NCBI GenBank assembly: GCA_021806865.1
Contig: JAKAPU010000132.1
Location: 1 to 7,713, forward strand
Source of the DNA: an archaeon
GTDB taxonomy: Archaea > Thermoproteota > Nitrososphaeria > Nitrososphaerales > CADDZS01
DNA: 7,713 bases
Direction of reading: 5' to 3'
Shown here in pieces: positions 1 through 6,226 of the stretch; the first letter of the stretch is position 1; each line of letters opens with the position of its first letter. The notes under the pieces were generated by a model that ran no database searches, had not been told where the DNA came from, and was given only the letters and a program-made list of their open reading frames with translations. The translations under genes and the position numbers were made by a program.

Positions 1-1
1 T

Positions 2-646
2 GGTGCCGCTAGGTTCGCCGTGGACTCTGAAACTCCAGGCGTTTTTGTCGCGATGCACAACAGCGAGAACGATGATTACATAGCGATACACAACGGATCG
101 AGAGTGAGGAAAAACCAAACGAGCAGAAGGGACGCCTTCGAATCCATAGACATTCCCCCTATCGCCAGCGTCAAAAGCGGTGAAATTGCATTTACAGAAG
201 AAAAGTTTCCACTCAAGGTTCCAAAGGAGTACGAGCAGAAATCCAAATTCGACCCAAGAGTTGCGCTGGTAAAGTTTCATCCCGGTTTTGATCCAAGCAT
301 ATTGGATCACCTTGTTGAGAAAAGAGGCGTTCGCGGAATAATCATAGAGGGAAGCGGGCTCGGGCACGTGTCCTCCGAAACTGTCACGAAGATCTCAGAG
401 CTCACGCAAAAAGGCGTGTTCGTCGGCATGTGCTCCCAGTGCATCTGGGGCCACGTGGACATGAACGTGTACGACACAGGCAGAGATCTGATAGCGGCTG
501 GAGCCGTTTCGATGGAAAACATGCTTTCCGAAACAGCGCTGGTCAAGCTCTCCTGGGCAGTTGCAAACTTTGAGGACTTGAAGAGAGTGATGCAAACAAA
601 TCTGGTGGGAGAGATGACCGCGAGGATACAACTACCACAGGCGTGA
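2..646 (+). CDS. gatD: Glutamyl-tRNA(Gln) amidotransferase subunit D, C-terminal part (5' end outside window)
   Basis: GatD is the asparaginase-like glutaminase subunit of the archaeal GatDE complex. It releases ammonia from glutamine, or from asparagine, and passes it to GatE. The open frame reaches base 2 with no stop and reads GAARFAVDSETPGVFVAMH, so the GTG at 20 is internal, not a start. About 214 residues are visible, roughly half of a normal GatD (about 430). Recognisable blocks, numbered from the GTG codon at 20, are RVRKNQTSRRDAF, where K31 matches the catalytic lysine region of L-asparaginases; SGLGHVSSE; MCSQCIWGHV; VYDTGRDL; and the tail TNLVGEMTARI. The two catalytic threonines and the aspartate would lie upstream of the window. 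The stop is at 644-646, 10 nt before gatE, so the two are surely one operon. Identification rests on remembered family motifs and on the adjacent gatE; I consider it secure. Confidence 0.95.
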   Translation, partial: GAARFAVDSETPGVFVAMHNSENDDYIAIHNGSRVRKNQTSRRDAFESIDIPPIASVKSGEIAFTEEKFPLKVPKEYEQKSKFDPRVALVKFHPGFDPSILDHLVEKRGVRGIIIEGSGLGHVSSETVTKISELTQKGVFVGMCSQCIWGHVDMNVYDTGRDLIAAGAVSMENMLSETALVKLSWAVANFEDLKRVMQTNLVGEMTARIQLPQA

Positions 647-656
647 GGGCGAGAAA

Positions 657-2591
657 GTGTTGAAATCACCTATTGACTTCAAGTCGATTAAACTGAAGGT
701 TGGGCTCGAGGTCCACCAGCAGCTTGCCACGTCAACGAAACTGTTCTGCGGTTGTCCGCCGTACTCAGGAGAGGGCGCAGAGGAAGCGAAAGGCTACGAG
801 TTCAGAAGGATACTAAGACCAGCCTCCTCCGAACTGGGCGAGGTGGACGAAGCTGCGCAATTCGAGTCAAGAAGGGAGATCAGGGTGCGCTATGTCGTGG
901 ACAAAAACACAAGCTGCCTTGTGGAGGCTGACGAGGAGCCGCCTCACCCAATAAGCGAGGAAGCGCTGGAAACTGCCCTTCTGTTTTCTCTTGCCCTAAA
1001 GAGCAGGATTGCCGATGAAATACACGTCATGCGTAAAATAGTCGTGGATGGTTCAAACACTTCCGGCTTTCAAAGGACCGCCGTGGTTGCCTTGGGAGGA
1101 GAGCTCGACTATGGAGGAAGAAAGGTTGCCGTGCAGAGCATCGGCTTGGAAGAAGACGCCGCAAGGGCGGTGAGGGATGAAAAGGCAGCTGATGGCGAGC
1201 GCACTTACGCTTTGGATCGACTCGGAACTCCGCTGGTCGAAGTGGCCCTTGCTCCCATAGAGGGAACATCGCAGGATATTGAGGACGCAGCAAAGACTAT
1301 CGGCCGCATGATGCGCTCCACAGGCCGCGTTGCGAGAGGCCTCGGAACGATACGCCAGGACCTGAACATCTCAGTCATGGGCGGAAAAGTGATCGAGGTC
1401 AAGGGAGTCCAGCGACTGGACCAGATACGAAGCGTTGTAGAGTTTGAATCCGCTCGCCAGAAATTCTTTCACGACCTGGCAGATGAGATAAGAAAAAAGG
1501 TGGGAGAAACACCCGAGGTGCACGAGACAGATGTCACGGACCTCTTCAGGGATTCCAAATCTGCTGTGATCAAAAAATCGCTCGCGCAGCCAGACGCAAC
1601 CGTCGCCTGCCTTTCCATACTCGGCTTTGCCGGTTTCATAGGGAGAGAAAACGAGTTTCACTCCAGACTGGGAAAGGAATTTGGGGCGATCGCAAAATCG
1701 TACGGCCTTGGCGGGGTGTTTCACTCCGATGAGCTTCCAAACTACGGGATTACTGCGGAGGAGGTTGAAAAACTTCGCTCTCACTTGAAACTGAAGAAGG
1801 ACGACGCGTTTGTGCTCATCGCGGGAGATAGAAGAAGGACCGAGCGCGTTGTCGAGGCACTGAAATCGAGAATACGTCATTCCGCCATAGGAGTGCCGGC
1901 GGAGACAAGAGCCGCCAGCGTCGAGGGAGAGACAGCTTTTCTGAGACCAAGGCCTGGAGCAGCCAGGATGTATCCGGAGACAGACATTCCACTAATCCCA
2001 ATCTCCAGAGAAGAGCTGGAAGCACTACGCGCAAAGATTCCCGAACCATGGGAGATACAGGTTTCAAAGTTTGCGAAGACTTTTGATCTTCCGGGGCAGC
2101 TAGCCGAACCGCTTTACGACTCTGATCGAAGGGAGCTTTTCGAGAGAGTCGTCAAGGAAAAGCAACTGGCACCGAGGTTCGTAGCCTCTGCTTTGATTGA
2201 CACTTTCCTGAGCCTGTCGAGGGACGGCGTACCCGTGTCAAGCCTCACTGACGAGCGTGTGTTTGAGGTGTTTTCGGGGATTTCGTCAGGTCTGTTTGCA
2301 AAGGAAGCTTTCCCGGCTGTTGTAAGACAGCTTGCCAAAGATCCAAAGATTTCGCTGGAGGAGGCGCTTTCAAGAGCCGGCGTCGGTAAAATCAGCAGGG
2401 AAGAACTGGAAAAGATAATCGACGAGATTATCGTCCAAAACATCTCTCTTGTGAAGGCAAAGGGAGTCACTGCATCCTTGAGCACTCTGATGGGAAAAGT
2501 CATGCAAAGAGTGAGGGGCAAAGCGGACGGAAAGCTAGTGAACGAGTTGCTTGCTTCAAGGCTCGCCGAGAGGGAAAAAGCTAATCAGTGA
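657..2591 (+). CDS. gatE: Glutamyl-tRNA(Gln) amidotransferase subunit E
   Basis: GatE phosphorylates the glutamate on misacylated Glu-tRNA(Gln) and amidates it with ammonia from GatD, giving Gln-tRNA(Gln) in archaea without a suitable GlnRS. The 644 residues are close to the usual length of about 620-640. The GatB/E N-terminal domain shows GLEVHQQL (16-23), FCGC with C31 and C33, EADEEPPHPI (90-99), TYALDRLGTPLVEV (183-196) and GLGTIRQDLNISV (228-240). A GatE-specific AspRS-like insert follows (about 290-430), with GGVFHSDELPNYGIT (352-366) and then MYPETDIPLIPIS (438-450). The GatB/YqeY-type tail ends in LMGKVMQRVRGKADGKLV (611-628). The start is GTG at 657, preceded by GAGGG (645-649) at 7 nt spacing; a TTG at 660 is the only close rival. 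It lies downstream of gatD, and its stop overlaps the start of the next gene, so three genes probably share one transcript. Confidence 0.97.
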   Translation: MLKSPIDFKSIKLKVGLEVHQQLATSTKLFCGCPPYSGEGAEEAKGYEFRRILRPASSELGEVDEAAQFESRREIRVRYVVDKNTSCLVEADEEPPHPISEEALETALLFSLALKSRIADEIHVMRKIVVDGSNTSGFQRTAVVALGGELDYGGRKVAVQSIGLEEDAARAVRDEKAADGERTYALDRLGTPLVEVALAPIEGTSQDIEDAAKTIGRMMRSTGRVARGLGTIRQDLNISVMGGKVIEVKGVQRLDQIRSVVEFESARQKFFHDLADEIRKKVGETPEVHETDVTDLFRDSKSAVIKKSLAQPDATVACLSILGFAGFIGRENEFHSRLGKEFGAIAKSYGLGGVFHSDELPNYGITAEEVEKLRSHLKLKKDDAFVLIAGDRRRTERVVEALKSRIRHSAIGVPAETRAASVEGETAFLRPRPGAARMYPETDIPLIPISREELEALRAKIPEPWEIQVSKFAKTFDLPGQLAEPLYDSDRRELFERVVKEKQLAPRFVASALIDTFLSLSRDGVPVSSLTDERVFEVFSGISSGLFAKEAFPAVVRQLAKDPKISLEEALSRAGVGKISREELEKIIDEIIVQNISLVKAKGVTASLSTLMGKVMQRVRGKADGKLVNELLASRLAEREKANQ

Positions 2592-3130
2592 TGGAGCGCG
2601 CGGGCAAAGCATCCATGTCCTCAGAATCTCAAGGAGTCTCATCCAAACTGAGCGTCGTCGTCTCCTTCGGCGAGGCGCGGGCGGAATTTTCAGGGACTCC
2701 GGAAGCCGTAATCCAGTCCGTCAACTCGTTTGTTGCAAAGAACGTTCCAGAGATTGATCTAGCAAGGAGGGTCTCTCTTAACCACAGCTCAAAGGAGCTG
2801 GTGGACAAGTTCAAGGATTTTGTGAAGATCACGCCGGAGGGTCCGAGGGTGTGGACTCAAGAGAGCAAGCTCAGCGACAAGGACGTGGTTGCGCTCCAGC
2901 TTGTCGCTCAGCGAATCGCTTCAGAGACAAGAGAGGGAGTACAGTCTTCGATGACTCTCGCCGCCCTGCAGGAGGCAACATCATTGAACCCCAAGTCACT
3001 GAGCTCGAGGCTGAGCGAGCTTACGAAGGCTGGACACGTCGTACGTGAAACGAAGGACGGGACGACTACTTTTAGGATATCCACGATTGGAGTCGAGTGG
3101 TTGTCCGACTCGTTGAGCAAAAAGGCCTAG
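2588..3130 (+). CDS. Small winged-helix DNA-binding protein, function unknown
   Basis: I recognise no named family, but two parts are visible. Residues about 20-55 form a strand-turn-strand-helix segment (LSVVVSFGEARAEF, then SGTPEAVIQSVNSFVAK). Residues about 95-177 look like a winged helix: VALQLVAQRIA, then SMTLAALQEATSLNPKSLSSRL as the helix-turn-helix, then HVVRETKDGTTTFRIS as the wing. A C-terminal helix (GVEWLSDSLSKK) follows. There is no signal peptide or membrane segment. GTG at 2588 and ATG at 2591 are consecutive codons and both overlap the gatE TGA, so translation is probably coupled; ATG at 2615 is another possible start. Its neighbour on the opposite strand has the same two-part plan. 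A role in transcription control is inferred from the fold only; the position after gatDE may be incidental. Confidence 0.8.
   Translation: MMERAGKASMSSESQGVSSKLSVVVSFGEARAEFSGTPEAVIQSVNSFVAKNVPEIDLARRVSLNHSSKELVDKFKDFVKITPEGPRVWTQESKLSDKDVVALQLVAQRIASETREGVQSSMTLAALQEATSLNPKSLSSRLSELTKAGHVVRETKDGTTTFRISTIGVEWLSDSLSKKA
3127..3130. other. Convergent stop-codon overlap (shared CTAG)
   Basis: The palindromic tetranucleotide CTAG holds both stop codons of the convergent winged-helix genes: TAG at 3128-3130 on the + strand and TAG from 3129 to 3127 on the - strand. No intergenic sequence is left for a conventional terminator for either gene, so each transcript must end inside the opposite gene's 3' part and the two 3' ends should be complementary. 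Confidence 0.9.
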
Positions 3131-3549
3131 CTTGCGCCATTGGTCGGGCTTTCTTCAGAAGGGCGCTTTTGGATGTACGTATAGTTGCGCATGTTGCCTT
3201 CTCTTGTCAGCGTATTTTCCCTCACTAGGTCGGTGAGTGAATGGGAAACCGCAGTGCGATCATAGTGGTAGCCACGCCTCGCGATCTCCTCATGAACCTC
3301 TGATAGACTTCTGGCAGAAGAGAACCACGATTCCTGCCAAAGCTCGATGATTAGACCTCTGCAGGTCTTGGTAGGGCTCGTTTGAATCGCTTTCTCCTGT
3401 ATTGGTGCTGAAACAGGTTGTGGACTCACACTCAGCGACGCCAGGACGCTTTCGACAGCCTTCTGGAGCTGATCCTCGGCGCAGGTGATCTCGACCTCCC
3501 AGCCTCCACGTTTGAGTTTGACGCTGATGGTTCTCTGGTTCTCTGACAT
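3127..3549 (-). CDS. Small winged-helix DNA-binding protein divergent from nurA-herA, candidate local regulator
   Basis: The protein has 140 residues and no named family I can assign with certainty, though the C-terminal half resembles a type I associate with thaumarchaeal genomes. Residues about 7-38 form two strands and a helix (TISVKLKRGGWEVEIT, then AEDQLQKAVESVLASL). A Pro/Ser/Thr-rich linker spans about 41-62. Residues about 63-128 look like a winged helix: RGLIIELWQES, SLSEVHEEIARRG, a recognition-helix-like DRTAVSHSLTDLVRE, and a wing LTREGNMRNYTYIQKRP. The start is ATG at 3547-3549. A TATA-like CAATATAC lies about 24 nt upstream on this strand, implying a leaderless message. It is transcribed away from nurA across a 77-bp gap filled with repeated short motifs, so it could repress itself and nurA-herA; this is inference. 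Its stop overlaps that of the convergent gene. Confidence 0.83.
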   Translation of the reverse strand: MSENQRTISVKLKRGGWEVEITCAEDQLQKAVESVLASLSVSPQPVSAPIQEKAIQTSPTKTCRGLIIELWQESWFSSARSLSEVHEEIARRGYHYDRTAVSHSLTDLVRENTLTREGNMRNYTYIQKRPSEESPTNGAS

Positions 3550-3568
3550 TTACATCTGTTGCTCAATT

Positions 3569-3576
3569 GTATATTG
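3569..3576 (-). promoter_or_regulatory. Putative TATA box for the minus-strand winged-helix gene
   Basis: Read on the - strand this is CAATATAC. Its centre is about 24 nt from the ATG at 3549, the distance at which archaeal TATA boxes set the start site, so a leaderless transcript is expected. An alternative is the reverse of the nurA box (GATTTAAG, 3600-3593), which would give a leader of about 20 nt. Prediction from spacing and base composition only. Confidence 0.5.
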
Positions 3577-3592
3577 TGCATGTTGCGCAATT

Positions 3593-3600
3593 CTTAAATC
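3593..3600 (+). promoter_or_regulatory. Putative TATA box for nurA-herA
   Basis: CTTAAATC is centred about 30 nt before ATG 3627 and 33 nt before ATG 3630. Transcription beginning about 26-30 nt downstream would fall at or just before the start codon, giving a leaderless or nearly leaderless message. The identical octamer sits at the same kind of distance before the regulator gene at 6227, which supports it being a real promoter element of this genome. Confidence 0.6.
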
Positions 3601-3626
3601 AATAACTTACATGCCACTTGTTGCGC

Positions 3627-4643
3627 ATGATGAACAATCAATTAAATCTTGTTCCACGAAACGAGCCCGAAATCGACGTTGGAGCGCTGAAGGAGGGCCT
3701 GATCAACCTGACCGGCAAGAGAGTACTGTTCAGATCCGACTACAAGAAGGAAGCAATTTCTCTCCAAGGAATCGAGACTCAAGAACTCCGCCTACCATAC
3801 GAGATCAGGAACTTTTCCACGCAGCCAAGGGAAAGGACTGTCATCGGCATCGATTCCTCATGCGTTCTGATAGGCGAGACAGAGGAGGGCTCAATATTTG
3901 CGGGGAGGGTCACCACAGTGATCGCCCGCGGATCAAAAATAGCGAGATACCAGAGGGCAGGTCCCTTCATCTTCTACTTCAGTCAAAAGATGGTCGACTC
4001 GGAGATTTCCGGCGGTCTTGCTCGAAGGACGCTGAATGCCGTTGTTGCAGACAACTCACTCGCGGAGCGCTTCATCAGGATAAGACTTGAAAGAGCGGCC
4101 CAGATTCACGCGGCGAGAACAAACACGGACGCCGTAATACTGGTCGATGGTTCAATTAGGGCATCAATGCTCGAATCACCCACCTTTTCGCTGAAGAAAT
4201 TTGAAAGAGAAGCAGAAGACAATTTCAATCAGATACTCGGTGTCACAAAGACAAGCAGCATCAAACTGATAGCAATGACTGCTGCCGGACTTTCTTCAGC
4301 AAAGAAACCGTCGACATACTGCGACCTCACCGACTCTCTGCGGCTTCTGGGCGTTGGAACCAGCGCAAGGATTCTTGTGGCAAGATTCTCACAGAGCTCA
4401 CAGGTATTCCGCGTGGATGCCTCTTCTGCCAACGCTGAGCACGAATCCCAGGTGCTAGCAGATGTGAAATTCAACGACGTGCTGTTTCGAGGTTATCCCG
4501 AGACACTCAGGCTGGCGCACCACCTTTCTGTGTTTGACTCCGCAACCGTATCTTCCATCCGTGGATATCTTTCAAAGAAGTACGGACTAGTGCAGATTCC
4601 TTCGGATGACCTGCGCGCTACGATCCTCGGGAAATTTGTGTAG
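3627..4643 (+). CDS. nurA: NurA-type DNA repair nuclease
   Basis: NurA is a metal-dependent 5'-3' exonuclease that docks on the HerA hexamer and trims DNA ends, with Mre11-Rad50, to leave 3' overhangs for RadA. From ATG 3627 the protein has 338 residues, within the family range. The NurA fold is marked by GIDSS (74-78, metal-ligand D76), a helix with LERAAQIHAA (154-163, probable ligand E155), ILVDGSIRAS (171-180, D174), and a C-terminal block RLAHHLSVF (295-303) where H298 or H299 would match the conserved late histidine. The chain ends in LRATILGKF. The assignment of individual ligands is by motif comparison from memory. Starts at TTG 3618 and TTG 3621 are possible but would extend upstream of the likely transcription start; ATG 3630 is an equal rival. 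The stop at 4641-4643 abuts herA. Confidence 0.9.
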   Translation: MMNNQLNLVPRNEPEIDVGALKEGLINLTGKRVLFRSDYKKEAISLQGIETQELRLPYEIRNFSTQPRERTVIGIDSSCVLIGETEEGSIFAGRVTTVIARGSKIARYQRAGPFIFYFSQKMVDSEISGGLARRTLNAVVADNSLAERFIRIRLERAAQIHAARTNTDAVILVDGSIRASMLESPTFSLKKFEREAEDNFNQILGVTKTSSIKLIAMTAAGLSSAKKPSTYCDLTDSLRLLGVGTSARILVARFSQSSQVFRVDASSANAEHESQVLADVKFNDVLFRGYPETLRLAHHLSVFDSATVSSIRGYLSKKYGLVQIPSDDLRATILGKFV

Positions 4644-4646
4644 GTG
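4642..4646 (+). promoter_or_regulatory. Ribosome binding site for herA overlapping the nurA stop codon
   Basis: AGGTG matches the core of the archaeal Shine-Dalgarno consensus GGAGGTGATC and lies 6 nt before ATG 4653. It includes the last two bases of the nurA TAG stop. This favours ATG 4653 over GTG 4644 as the herA start and implies reinitiation after nurA, which would keep the two proteins in step. Confidence 0.55.
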
Positions 4647-4652
4647 CGGGGG

Positions 4653-6149
4653 ATGCGCATTCTCGAAAAGCAGGGCGACGAGATATCTGTGGTTGCGCTA
4701 CCATCAGAGTCTGTCTACCAGGGAGACTATCTGGAGATAGCGGACGATACTAAAACAGGATCGGTGGTAGTCCAGGTCTACGAAGAGATGTACATCCCGA
4801 GCCAGTCGCTGACAGAAGATATCATACGCGACCAGATCATTCAATCCAGTGCAAACGGGACAGAGATCGATCCGTTCGAAATCTCCAGCGTGTCCCAGAT
4901 GATCAAGGATATGCGTCTGTTGAAGTGCAAGATTCGCGGAAGCATCCAAAACGGGCTCATGGTTCCAAACGTATCCTGGCTTCCGTCAAGGGCGAGATCG
5001 AAGATAAGGAAGATCTCGCAATCGAAGCTGCTTGATCTCTCTGGGCAGACAGGGAGCTCCAAAATCCGTGTCGGCACAACCAAGGACGGGGAAGAGTTCA
5101 TCGTACTCGGAGAGTCGCTCGACGGAAACCTGTCCATCATTACAGGAAAGAAAGAGTCCGGCAAGTCTCACCTCTCAAAGATTCTCGTCAGTTCGCTAGT
5201 TGCAAGTGGCGCCGTTGTCGTGATTTTCGATCTTAACAATGAATACGAAGGACTTTCGATGAACAAGGACGGTTCAAAAAACGAGCTTTCGGAGAGGCTA
5301 GTCTTGCTAGAGCCCGGAAAGACGCTCAGATTCGCATTGGATTATCTTGGGGAGTTTAGCCTAATTTCGCTGATGCAGCACGTTTTGGACGCTCCCGGAG
5401 CGTCGTTGCGGGAGTTCACAAGGATCATCAATTCGCTGGAACACACTCCGGACAAGTTCACGATGGACGGGCTGGGAGAAGCGATCCAGAGCTGGAGGTG
5501 CAACGAGCTCGTCAAAGACGCGATTCACGCCAGATACCAGACAATGAAGGGCTCAGGTATCTTTGCAGGTGCAAAGGAGGAAGGCACACGCATGGATAGC
5601 GCGATTCGTTCACTGCTTCCAAAGGGCGGCGCCGTCATCGTTTCACTGAAACGATCATCGTCGTTGACAAAGAAGATGGTCGTCGAGATCATATTGAGTA
5701 AACTCGTACAACTTTTGGAGAGAGACCTTATCCCGCCGATATTCCTTTTTGCCGAGGAGGCACACCTCTACCTCCGAGAGACGTACTGGGACGATATTGT
5801 CACAAGAATGCGTCACTTTGGGATATTCACAACTCTGATCACAAATCAGCCCGACGCAATAAACGATGGAATCTACAGGCAGGCAGACAACATATTTCTG
5901 TTCAATTTCACTAACGCGACCGATCTTGACATGATCGCTCGCGCATCGACTGCAGATTCCGATACGATCAAGTCGATCGTTAGAACGTTACCTCGGCGCC
6001 ACTGCTTGATTCTCGGAAAGGTTGTCTCGGATCTTCCAATGCTTGTGAAGGTTGGAGAAGCAAGATTCATGCCGTTAGGGCAGACGAAGAAATTCTTCGG
6101 TCACAAGTTCAACGAAAGGAGAATGCTCGTGACTGCAACGGCGAAATGA
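4653..6149 (+). CDS. herA: HerA-type bipolar DNA translocase/helicase
   Basis: HerA is a hexameric FtsK/VirB4-like ATPase that pumps DNA and drives NurA during double-strand-break end resection. From ATG 4653 it has 498 residues, typical for the family. The N-terminal part (about 1-90) fits the HAS-barrel (VVALPSESVYQGDYLEI). The ATPase core has Walker A GKKESGKS (165-172), FDLNNEY (192-198) in place of the common DxxGEY, Walker B IFLFAEEAH (363-371), an arginine-finger candidate in TRMRHFG (384-390), and sensor-like LITNQPD (395-401). The C-terminal part (LGQTKKFFGHKF) fits the usual tail. The Walker A spacer carries K-E where most relatives have small residues ending in G before SGKS; lysine and serine of the motif are intact, so activity is expected. 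GTG 4644 is the alternative start. Coupling to nurA fits their joint function. Confidence 0.92.
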   Translation: MRILEKQGDEISVVALPSESVYQGDYLEIADDTKTGSVVVQVYEEMYIPSQSLTEDIIRDQIIQSSANGTEIDPFEISSVSQMIKDMRLLKCKIRGSIQNGLMVPNVSWLPSRARSKIRKISQSKLLDLSGQTGSSKIRVGTTKDGEEFIVLGESLDGNLSIITGKKESGKSHLSKILVSSLVASGAVVVIFDLNNEYEGLSMNKDGSKNELSERLVLLEPGKTLRFALDYLGEFSLISLMQHVLDAPGASLREFTRIINSLEHTPDKFTMDGLGEAIQSWRCNELVKDAIHARYQTMKGSGIFAGAKEEGTRMDSAIRSLLPKGGAVIVSLKRSSSLTKKMVVEIILSKLVQLLERDLIPPIFLFAEEAHLYLRETYWDDIVTRMRHFGIFTTLITNQPDAINDGIYRQADNIFLFNFTNATDLDMIARASTADSDTIKSIVRTLPRRHCLILGKVVSDLPMLVKVGEARFMPLGQTKKFFGHKFNERRMLVTATAK

Positions 6150-6195
6150 CTTGTTGTCAGGCACCAACATTGCATCAGTCTGTCTTCAAGCAAGC

Positions 6196-6203
6196 CTTAA
6201 ATC
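6196..6203 (+). promoter_or_regulatory. Putative TATA box for the COG1709-type regulator gene
   Basis: CTTAAATC, identical to the box before nurA, is centred about 27 nt upstream of ATG 6227. The start codon therefore sits at the expected transcription start and the message is probably leaderless; no Shine-Dalgarno sequence is evident just before the ATG. It marks a new transcription unit after herA. Confidence 0.6.
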
Positions 6204-6214
6204 GACACTTGTCG
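6203..6214. repeat. Inverted repeat between TATA box and start codon, candidate operator
   Basis: CGACACTTGTCG has perfect 5-bp arms (CGACA/TGTCG) around a 2-bp centre. It touches the downstream edge of the TATA box and lies 12 bp before ATG 6227, where a bound protein would block polymerase. The downstream gene encodes an XRE-type helix-turn-helix protein, a class that often binds such dyads, so self-repression is plausible. A looser outer pair, AAGCAA (6188-6193) and TTGCTT (6220-6225), flanks the same region but has a different centre. Confidence 0.4.
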
Positions 6215-6226
6215 TAGGTTTGCTTC

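Larger units (their letters stand above)
3557..3628. repeat. Cluster of TTGCKCAW-type motifs in the divergent promoter region (candidate operators)
   Basis: Within 72 bp there are four copies of a short near-palindromic motif: TTGCTCAA (3559-3566), TTGTGCAT (3574-3581), TTGCGCAA (3583-3590, a perfect palindrome) and TTGCGCAT (3621-3628). Three of them extend leftward to TGTTGC, as TGTTGCTCAATT at 3557, TGTTGCGCAATT at 3581 and TGTTGCGCA at 3619; the first two are exactly 24 bp apart. The first copy lies between the TATA box and start of the minus-strand gene, the middle copies lie between the two TATA boxes, and the last covers the presumed start site of nurA. This is the arrangement expected of operators acting on both promoters. 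The binding protein is not known; the adjacent winged-helix protein is the obvious candidate. Confidence 0.55.

Noticed and set aside
20..22. GTG at 20 as the start of a short protein
   Set aside because: The frame is open to the window edge and the upstream codons (GAARFA) continue the GatD pattern, so the gene simply begins outside the window.
1371..1880. 169-codon open frame on the minus strand inside gatE
   Set aside because: It lies wholly within a gene of certain identity, shows no recognisable motif, and its composition reads as the antisense of gatE codons.
3485..4090. 201-codon plus-strand frame overlapping the divergent promoter and nurA
   Set aside because: It would run antisense to the start of the winged-helix gene, across the promoter region, and out of frame through the conserved nurA GIDSS region; its translation is low-complexity basic sequence typical of a shadow frame.
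3627..6149. NurA-HerA as a phage-defence island
   Set aside because: HerA homologues occur in defence systems, but here the pair has the standard archaeal repair form, lies among housekeeping genes, and no toxin-like effector, transposase or integrase is nearby.
6150..6195. Terminator or small RNA after herA
   Set aside because: I found no stable hairpin followed by a T-run and no recognisable RNA fold in this short stretch.
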